Origin: Phytophthora quininea
Taxonomy: Eukaryota > Oomycota > Peronosporomycetes > Peronosporales > Peronosporaceae
NCBI GenBank assembly: GCA_011947345.1
Contig: JAAVTG010000885.1
Coordinates: forward strand, 1 to 37,133
Direction of reading: 5' to 3'
DNA: 37,133 bases
The notes beneath the pieces are model-generated. The model did not search any database and had not been told where the DNA came from. It saw nothing but the letters and a program-made list of their open reading frames with translations. Positions 30,655 to 37,133 of this stretch are shown one piece after another; the first letter of the stretch is position 1, and every line of letters starts with the position of its first letter. Made by a program: the position numbers and the translations under genes.

Positions 30655-30814
30655 GCTCTAAAAAAATTAGGTCTTTTTAGGAACATCCTGACTCCGTTTA
30701 GGTTGTTTTTAGAAGGCGGTCGTACTTGCTTTAGGCCACTTTTAGGCAACAAATTGTATACTTTTAGGAATTTTTAGGTACGTTTTAGAAGGGTTTTAGG
30801 TAAAAATCGCACCC
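30655..30814 (+). repeat. MULE right end: inverted repeat and TTTTAGG motif cluster
   Basis: About 160 bases with roughly ten copies of a ttttagg/ttttagaag motif (for example tctttttaggaac, cttttaggcaa, acttttaggaattttt, gttttagaagggttttagg). It ends in the terminal repeat complementary to 28799-28838. Clustered motifs of this kind fit transposase binding sites. Confidence 0.7.
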
Positions 30815-32216
30815 ATCCAGACGTGGCGACGCCAAGTTGCTCAAGTGGATGTTGGAGTACTTTACAGGCTGCCTGCTCCAGATGGAAGTGCAGGAAGAAG
30901 CCGCCCTCCGAGGACATCGCGAGATCCTGCAAACTATTCACGAGTCCATGGAAGCACATTCCAGCCTCCGTGGAGAGTGCGTGAAGCATCATCTTGTTTA
31001 GTGGGGATACGCGCCCATCATTGCAGCCCTTGCGGCAGGCAACAAGAGCATCGCTCTCTGGATGGCTGGGAAGTCTCCTTTTGTCTCCTTTCACGACTTG
31101 CGCGATCTGGTGGAGGCACTCGCGCGTTTCACCAACTTGAGCTTTCTCAAGGAAATGTGCCCTAAGCTTTGGTGGCTTTACAACAGAGAGAGCCTTCGCA
31201 CCCGAGGATCGATCATGCCGCAGCGGTGAAGACTTGAAGATGGTCAAGTGGATTTACCAAGACAAATTCACTGGCAGACAATGGGCACTCAAAATGCAGC
31301 GACCAACGGCCGCTTGCCTGTTGGGATGTGGCTGGTAGAGAAGGGTTTTGTCTTCCTGGAGAATCGAGCCTTGTGGGGTGCGGCGAGAAATGGTCACTTG
31401 CACGTAGTGGAGTGGCTAATGGGAAACCTAGAGGTGAACGCGAATGGCGCCTTCGATTGCGCTGTTGCGTATAGCCACTTGGACGTTGCACGATATTTCC
31501 ACGCGCATGGCCATGATAAATGCACACACAAGTCGATGTATGCAGCAGCAGCGAACGGGCATTTGTCAATGGTGCAGTGGCTCTATAAGACGTACGTAAA
31601 CCAATCAAAGATGGATCTCTTCAAAAGCTTTGTTGCCGCCTTGGCTCAGCCCAAAACGACAGCGATGGATGCAGCAGCAAACAAGAGCCATTTTCTCATT
31701 CTGGAGTATTTGCACGGCATCACCTTGTCGATGCGAGCGGCTGTATCCCTTGAGTCAGCATCCGTGGGGAAAAAGCGTAAGCGAGAATCAAGCTCAAAGG
31801 GTCTTGATGGCAAGACAATTCCGACTTGCACGGATGCCACAATGCAGGCGGCAATTTCTGGAGGACACCTCAATATAGTGTCCTGGCTTCAAGAGCACTA
31901 CAAGATGGTTCCTGTACCAAATTCCATCGACGTTGCTGCAGCGGGTGGTCGTCTCAAAATGATCAAGTAGCTTCATGAACACACAGACTGCGGAAGTTCT
32001 TTTCGCGAGATGGCTGCTGCTGCTGCTGCAGGCGGTGGGCACTTGTCAGTTGTGAAGTGGCTCCATACCAACCGGACCGATGGTTGTTCTACTCAAGAGA
32101 TGGATCGAGCTGCAAATATGGGTCACATTGACGTGGTCAAGTACCTGCATACGAATCGAGCAGAAGGCTGCATGACGGCTGCCATGGATCGCGATGACAC
32201 GCTGTTTTTGCACTAG
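30815..32216 (+). pseudogene. Ankyrin-repeat protein remnant, right part
   Basis: A long stretch of degenerate ankyrin repeats with consensus 'G.L.vv.WLh': NGHLHVVEWLMGNLEVN, YSHLDVARYFHAHGHDK, ANGHLSMVQWLYKTYV, SGGHLNIVSWLQEHY, GGGHLSVVKWLHTNRTDG and MGHIDVVKYLHTNRAEG. The longest open frame is 31248-31970. Stops interrupt it (tag within HHLV*WGY near 30998, tga near 31227, tag 31968-31970), and homologous repeats continue on either side in the same or a neighbouring frame. A basic nuclear-signal-like block (KKRKRESSSK) lies in the middle. The first part (RGHREILQTIHESMEAH ... AALAAGNKSIALWMAGK) is a diverged copy of the segment at 28352-28523 in the left remnant. Confidence 0.65.
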
Positions 32217-32638
32217 CTGCGCTCGGAAAGCTGCAGCGACAACGACAAGTATGGCCCCAGCTCTACTATAATATGCTTTGACATTCGACAATCTCTCGGC
32301 CCACAATTTCCACTATGATAGTGGCGTCAATCTTCACGGTCAGTTTAGCCTGCCGATGCAAGACCGAACCATCCATATGGCTACCCAACAAGTCTTCTTT
32401 CGTTGCCTTTGGTGAGAATACGGGTATACTCACCGCCAGCGACTGTCAATCAGTGATTCCTCCATTACCACATTGTTCATCGCCAAACAAGAGGCAAATC
32501 CGAGCTGTTTGCCTGGATTCGTTCATTTCCAGCCGCTCTGTAATCGTGCCCTCGAACAGAAAACCTTAGCGTACGGTTCAGTTCCCAAAGAGAGGCGGAA
32601 GAGCGATAGCGACCAAGAAACCAGAATATCGGCCAGAA
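32217..32638. other. Intergenic, nothing recognised
   Basis: About 420 bases between the ankyrin remnant and the second Kazal gene. It is AT-richer than its surroundings. Short frames only; no repeat motif or RNA gene is visible. Confidence 0.4.
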
Positions 32639-32903
32639 ATGAACAGACTGGTGACGATTGCCAGCGCTGCTGCTGCTGCTGTCGGCCGTCTACGCGGCCA
32701 AGAAGAAATGCATTACCGAATGCCAGCGCGATCGAGTCCCCGTGTGCGGCTCCGACGGCGTCACGTACCACAACCAGTGTCTACTCGACGTGGCGACCTG
32801 CAAGAACTCGACCATCCAGACGCTGCACGACGGCAAGTGCAAAAGTGAAACCGCGAACTTTCAAGCGTACATATTAGTACTAAGAAAAGTCATTACGATA
32901 TGA
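32639..32903 (+). CDS. Secreted Kazal-type serine protease inhibitor (2)
   Basis: One Kazal domain with all six cysteines: KKKCITECQRDRVPVCGSDG, VTYHNQCLLDVATC, LHDGKC (spacing C-3-C-7-C-10-C-6-C-12-C). P1 by alignment is Arg (CQR), as in the first Kazal gene. The signal peptide is LPALLLLLSAVYA, in frame with the domain. The ATG at 32639 (MNRLVTI) is in another frame, and one base too many or two too few near 32655-32680 (a GCT run) explains it. The tail after the last cysteine is about 20 residues. The PDI start lies 59 bases downstream of its stop. It probably shares an origin with the Kazal gene at 27575. Confidence 0.78.
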
Positions 32904-32934
32904 TTGGCTAATATTCGCTCTAATAATCAACTCG

Positions 32935-32948
32935 CCACTTCACAATCG
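32935..32948 (+). promoter_or_regulatory. Inr-like element of the PDI gene
   Basis: CCACTTCACAATCG resembles the oomycete Inr core (CATTYYNCAWT) with one mismatch in the central part, and lies about 14-27 bases before ATG 32962. Short 5' leaders like this are usual in oomycetes. Confidence 0.4.
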
Positions 32949-32961
32949 CCGACGTGGCACC

Positions 32962-34644
32962 ATGGCGAAGCTCGACTTCTTCCGGTGCGTGCAATAGATC
33001 CCTGTATCTCCGTAGCCAGCAATTTCCCATTGCCGATGCTTTGGGTGCTGCTCCTCTGCCTTGCAATCATAAATGACCAACTCGTGCGCTTTGATTCGCT
33101 CTGTGGCCGCAGCCATGTGCCGGAAGACCTGACGGTCCACACGTTCAGCGGGAGCTTCTTCTCGCTGCTGTCGTTCCTCGTCATGACCGTGTTGTTGGTG
33201 ACCCACTACGAGGCATACAGCCAGAACAGCACCAAGACCACCGTCGTCATGGACGAGCACCAGGAGGACCGCCTGCGCGTCAACTTCAACGTGAGTCTGC
33301 TCAACGTGCCGTGTGCCGTGGCCAGCGTGGACCTGGAGGACCACATGGGCCAGCGCTTCACGAACCTCACGCGCCACATCCGCCACTTCCGACTGGCAGC
33401 AGACAAAGAAACGAGTCAAGTGGAGCGACTGGACGAAGTTGTCATTGACAACCACGAGAAAGGCATCCCTGTGTGGGGGGTGTCCATCGCGACACTCAGA
33501 CGAGTGTCCACTACTCCACTCCGCTGACTACCAAGACGTTTGATGACTTTATGGCCAAGTACGAGTTGGTGCTGGTGAACTTCTACGCCCCGTGGTGTCC
33601 GTTCTGCCACCAACTGCATCCAGAGTGGGAACGCGCAGCGGCACAGCTACCCGACCACCCTGAATACAGTGAAATGGTGCGGATGGCCTCGGTAGACTGC
33701 ACGGACCCAGACGCAGTGTGGCTGTGTCGACGCGCACATATTCGCGCCTTCCCGTCGATGCTAATCTACATGTACGGAAGTACGTCAACGCGGTACATCT
33801 ATAATGGCCCGCGTAAGACGGAACACTTGCTGCAGTTCTTGGACTTGTTCTTTCGTCGTCTCGAGCCGGACGCCGATTTTGCCGAGGAGGTGAACGTGAA
33901 TAACGATCGTCTCGGACTGCCTCTGCCCATGCGCGTGAACGAAGAGAACCTAGAAGGAATCGACTTCAAGAAGCACCGTCCGTCGACCACCATTCAGAAT
34001 GGAGCTGTCGAGGGATGCGAGATCTCGGGCAGTATCAGTGTTAACCGTGTTCCCGGCATGCTGGTGTTCACGGCTCGGTCCGACGACGTGTCCTTCGACG
34101 TTCAGGCAGTCGACGTATCACATCGCGTGAACCACTTCTCCTTTGGTCAGGTGCGCCGCACGGAGAACCTCTTCACTGGCGGTGCTGTCGCTCTAGCCGC
34201 ACCGTCAAACCGCTACCCCATGGATAACAAGCTGTTCGGCATTGAGAGTGCGAACGTCACAGTGGAGCATTTCCTGAATGTGAGTGTGAATGATCTCGAT
34301 GGCACCCTGTTCCAAGCGTTTAACTTTGTTGGTCGTGTTTGCTGCAGGTGGTGGGTTTCGACAACCAGGATAACACACGCAAGACGCATTTCCAGCAGCG
34401 TACGTATGAGTATTCGGCGACTACGACGCAGTACCAGGACAAGGAGCCGTCTGCACTCTTCACGTTCGACATTTCTCCGCTTGTGGTGCAGATCACAACG
34501 GACAACATTCCGTTCTATCACTTCATCACGCACTTGTGTGCCGTCATCGGCGGCGTCTTTACGATCCTGGGACTAGTAGACTCGGGCGTTTTCCACGCTA
34601 TGAACTCCATCAAGAAGAAGCAGCAGCTTGGCAAGCTGTCTTAG
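32962..34644 (+). CDS. PDI-like protein with ERV41/46 and thioredoxin domains (PDIL5-4/PDI-C type)
   Basis: An ER/early-secretory membrane oxidoreductase. Exons: 32962-32984 (MAKLDFF), 33113-34279 and 34348-34644; introns of 128 nt and 68 nt (gtgagt...ctgcag). The N-terminal ERGIC domain has a membrane helix (SFFSLLSFLVMTVLLVTHYE) and then VNFNVSLLNVPCAVASVDLE. The inserted thioredoxin domain is FDDFMAKYELVLVNFYAPWC with active site CPFC. The C-terminal ERV domain has VNHFSFGQVRR, YEYSATTTQYQDKE and a second helix (CAVIGGVFTILGLVDSGVFH). The frame breaks in the G6 run 33475-33480, one G short, just before the thioredoxin domain. Architecture and active site match plant PDIL5-3/5-4. The tail KKKQQLGKLS is not a standard KKxx signal. 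Confidence 0.85.
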
Positions 34645-34751
34645 AGGAAGCAGGAATATTCGCACACGCGCACGAGGTGAAATTCTTGCTATGCATGGAT
34701 AAAGCAAAAAAAGGAAATGACACCAAAAACGATTGGCTAGTTTCTCTACTA

Positions 34752-36471
34752 CTACTTCGGTCTTCTTGCGTCGAGATAATACTTGACTGCATCGAGCTTC
34801 CGGAAATGCTGGGTGACTGTAAATCCCCAGACGTACAAATTTCCAATCGCGCAACCAACCGAGATTAGCATCAATGGTAAGAACGGATACTTGAATCCCA
34901 CGCGAGGAATATACGGGAATATCGCAGCCAAGAGAGCAATGCCTGCGAGTCCAGCGAGAAATATCCGTTCGAAGACGGACATACCCACCGCTCTGACCTT
35001 GATATGCCGCTCCTTCAGCGAACGCTTTAGCAGAGGAACCAGCGCCAACTCTGCCAGCAGCGCGTGAAGAAGACCCAGCAGAATCTTAGACCCTTGCTCA
35101 GCGGGCGTGAACAACAACGGAAACAGGGAAATCGTGGCTACACCCGACGCAAACCTGTACAGCCGCATACCGCTGACGCTATCGGCTGCCATCAATGCAA
35201 GGGGCAACGTTACCTGAAGGACAGCCTTCTCGTGGACGTGGTAGCCGAGCAGGAACGAGCAGAGCATGCAGTATGCCAGAGCACTGGTAAATAAGGACGA
35301 GTCTGGGTATTTCCACATACTTCGTAGCACCGGAGCCATCATAGCAAATGTCAGCACAACACACACCAGCGGGGGCACGGCAGGAAGCACTGCGAAAGTA
35401 GCTTCTTGCACAAGCCCCCACTCATCAGCGCTACGCCACGGTTGGTACCGCCAAACCCGAGCATGACCAGCACCTTGTCGAGAAAAGCGTACAGTGCCCA
35501 GACATTCGGTGCCCAGTACGCATGACACAGTCCTCGCTGGACAGGAAACAAGCGAGACAAAATCTGCTTCATCCCAGCGACTGGGTCCTCGTGATTCCAC
35601 AGCACCGATCCGAAGGCAGCGCCAAATACCGCCAACACAATCACTCCAAGCTTCACAAAGTTCGCAAAGGAAAACACCACATTTCCGTCGTGAATGTCCT
35701 GGATCGTCTCGTGGACGTCTGTACTTGAGATTGATCTCTTCCTGAGCTTCCCTTCTTCGTCATCGCTGTCCGACGTTCCGGACAAACCCTCGGGTTTCTT
35801 CACGTAGCAATAGTGTCCCAGCAAGTAGATGAAGTACAGCGGAGCAGCGTACAAGTAAATGTGTTTGAACATCAGCAGCACTGCGTACAATAAAGCTCCC
35901 TGTAAATCCTGCTGCAGCCTGAATTTGGTGGCCGACAGAATCAACAAGCCCAGCAGCATGCCGTTGTACTGGAAGTGGATATGGTCCACGTACAGAAGCC
36001 CCGCGTCCAGCATTGTGATGAGCATGATCGCGAGGCGTTTGGCCTTGAAAAGGCCCACTCGGTGGTCGTCACCGTGGGCCACGACGAGCAGTAAGCGTGC
36101 AGCGCGTAGAAAAACAAGACGTCCGAGACGATGACGCTGAGCCGCTGGAAGAGCAGCACCGACGGGTTAAACACTGGGGAGGCGGAGATCACCAGCAGAC
36201 TTTTGTCCATTGCGGAGGCTACGAAGGACAGCGCATACTCGAAGTAGGCGAAGAACGGAGGGTAGTCTAGCGTCCACTGGCTCGTGGCTTCGTGGTACCA
36301 TCGCTCTCGGGGCAGCGCGTGCGTCAGGCTCAGCCAGTTACGGTGCACCTCCAGGTCCGTGCTGCTGTAGGACGGCAGCAGCAGCTTGATCGCCACGGAG
36401 AACAGCAGTAGTGCTACGAGCGACGCGTCCAGGCGCTGCTTCTGCCGGCGGGCGGCAGCTCGGGTCGCCAT
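34752..36471 (-). CDS. ALG8: Dolichyl-P-Glc:Glc1Man9GlcNAc2-PP-Dol alpha-1,3-glucosyltransferase
   Basis: Adds the second glucose to the lipid-linked N-glycan precursor in the ER membrane. From ATG 36471 (MATRAAARR): STDLEVHRNWLSLTHALPRE, WTLDYPPFFAYFEYALSF, LFQRLSVIVSDVLFFYA, then LYVDHIHFQYNGMLLGLLIL, HIYLYAAPLYFIYLLGHY and LFPVQRGLCHAYWAPNVWAL. These are the ALG6/ALG8 hallmarks, with the HAYWAPN form pointing to ALG8. Around ten membrane helices follow to the end (FLPLMLISVGCAIGNLYVWG). Two frame breaks, 36076-36080 (GGCCC) and 35415-35419 (C5), each fit one missing base. No introns are needed. It is convergent with PDI, 107 bases apart. Confidence 0.88.
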
Positions 36472-36562
36472 GGTCGAAAAGTGACGTGGCAAGAAATGCC
36501 AGTAAACCGGTATGCGATTTCCGACCGCAATACAAGAACCAAGTCATGGAACTTCAACGTTG

Positions 36563-36578
36563 ATTCACTTTCCCATTT
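36563..36578 (+). promoter_or_regulatory. Inr-like element upstream of the duplicated-motif gene
   Basis: ATTCACTTTCCCATTT agrees with 12 of 16 positions of the oomycete Inr core (GCTCATTYYNCAWTTT) and lies about 42 bases before ATG 36621. It supports that ATG over the one at 36588. Confidence 0.45.
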
Positions 36579-36620
36579 GCAACAGACTTGTGCGAAGGTC
36601 TCTTGAATCGCCCACCAGCA

Positions 36621-37100
36621 ATGTCGCTTGCATACACGCCTGCCGTCGACTCCTCGCCGTTCGACGCCGCGCTGCTGGATCTCGCGCACAGCCAGCGCAC
36701 CATCTACGAGCACACGCGCATGTCGGGCGAGAACCGCCGCCGCCTCAAGCCGCTACCCGTGGACCGCGCCGACAGCTGCAGTGATGCGCTGGAGAGCGAC
36801 TACGCGCACAACATGGCGCGCCACTTTGAGGAGCCGCCGCTACACCCTCCCTTCCGCCGAGCGACGAGCCAGCCCGTCCCTGGTCACGAGCGATTGCTGG
36901 ACGCGGCGCTGCTGTTGGCGGCCCACAGTGAGCGCTCCATCTACGAGCACTCTCGACTGTCAGGCGAGCACCGACACCACAAGACGCTGCCCACGGACTT
37001 TACTGCCGAGCAGAGCGATCACTGCACGGACGCCACGGACCAGAGCTACGTGCACGCCATGGCGCGCTACTTTGCGAAGGACTACACGAGCAGACTCTAA
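36621..37100 (+). CDS. Unknown protein made of two tandem copies of one motif
   Basis: 159 residues, one exon, intact frame. Two copies of a ~65-residue unit: copy 1 has DAALLDLAHSQRTIYEHTRM, SGENRRRLKPLP, DSCSDALESDYAHNMARHFE; copy 2 has DAALLLAAHSERSIYEHSRL, SGEHRHHKTLP, DHCTDATDQSYVHAMARYFA. Shared core: DAALL.(A/L)H(S)(Q/E)R(T/S)IYEH(T/S)R(M/L)SGE, then C(S/T)DA...YxH(N/A)MAR(H/Y)F. No signal peptide, membrane helix or known catalytic motif. The many His, Asp and Glu residues and a single Cys per copy could suggest metal binding, but this is only speculation. I do not recognise the family. The stop is at 37098-37100, near the window end. Confidence 0.7.
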   Translation: MSLAYTPAVDSSPFDAALLDLAHSQRTIYEHTRMSGENRRRLKPLPVDRADSCSDALESDYAHNMARHFEEPPLHPPFRRATSQPVPGHERLLDAALLLAAHSERSIYEHSRLSGEHRHHKTLPTDFTAEQSDHCTDATDQSYVHAMARYFAKDYTSRL

Positions 37101-37133
37101 GATGAAAGTATGTAGGCTACAAACTAATTGGTA

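Larger units (their letters stand above)
28799..30814. mobile_element. Degenerate Mutator-like (MULE) DNA transposon with terminal inverted repeats
   Basis: About 2.0 kb bounded by imperfect terminal inverted repeats. The left end, ggggagatttttctacctaa, matches the complement of the right end, gggtgcgatttttacctaaa, and both continue with cctaaaa and cttctaaa. It encodes one minus-strand MULE transposase. Both subterminal zones are packed with tttaggg-like motifs (tttttagg, ttttagaag). I found no clear target-site duplication flanking it, which suggests an old insertion or that my ends are a few bases off. It splits ankyrin pseudogene material. Confidence 0.75.

Noticed and set aside
28799..30814. 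Telomere-derived or retrotransposon origin for the TTTTAGG-rich region
   Set aside because: Inverted repeats at both ends and a MULE transposase explain the region; the motifs are irregular, not a tandem telomere array.
1..37133. CRISPR array, tRNA or rRNA genes
   Set aside because: No regularly spaced repeats, cloverleaf-like segments or rRNA sequence were seen; the genome is eukaryotic nuclear.

Overview
The window is nuclear DNA of an oomycete, most likely Phytophthora or a close zoospore-forming relative. Evidence: genes are dense and carry short GT-AG introns (mostly 57-128 nt); there is a short secreted protein with an RxLR-EER signature; two small secreted Kazal inhibitors have the oomycete single-domain form; CAxTTT-type Inr elements lie upstream of several starts; and flagellar coiled-coil proteins such as CFAP45 are present. 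The genus is inferred, not proven.

Layout. 1-7400 holds ribosomal protein S25 (+), a TPR co-chaperone (-), a Cys-rich secreted/GPI-type protein (-), Elongator subunit ELP5 (+), a multi-pass membrane protein (-), an unrecognised gene (+) and an MLF-like gene (+). 7400-11350 holds an RxLR-type effector (-), a type II membrane protein joining a glycosyltransferase-like and an alginate-lyase-like domain (-), and a glucose-6-phosphate 1-epimerase (+). 11700-18760 holds CFAP45 (+), the DNA-protein-crosslink protease Spartan (+), a long coiled-coil protein (-) and the pre-rRNA endonuclease NOB1 with two extra CCCH fingers (-). 19015-27400 holds V-ATPase subunit A (+), a PPEF-type phosphatase with EF hands (+), a DUF1853 protein (+), and a 3'-5' exonuclease fused to a YbaK-type deacylase (+). 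27575-32900 is the accessory, decayed part: two Kazal inhibitor genes flank ankyrin-repeat pseudogene material, which is split by a degenerate Mutator-like (MULE) DNA transposon. 32962-37100 holds an ERV-thioredoxin PDI (+), ALG8 (-) and a small protein made of two tandem copies of one motif (+).

Most genes are housekeeping, with no operons, and neighbours are not functionally linked beyond shared divergent promoters (NOB1/V-ATPase A, GT-lyase/epimerase, ALG8/duplicated protein). PDI and ALG8 both serve ER glycoprotein folding and are convergent neighbours.

A major caveat is that almost every long gene is broken by single-base frameshifts. Nearly all fit one missing base, often in a short homopolymer, and they hit essential genes (V-ATPase A, NOB1, ALG8). 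I read this as an assembly or sequencing artefact rather than pseudogenisation. It means protein models taken straight from this sequence will be fragmented. Coordinates below span the whole inferred gene across these breaks.
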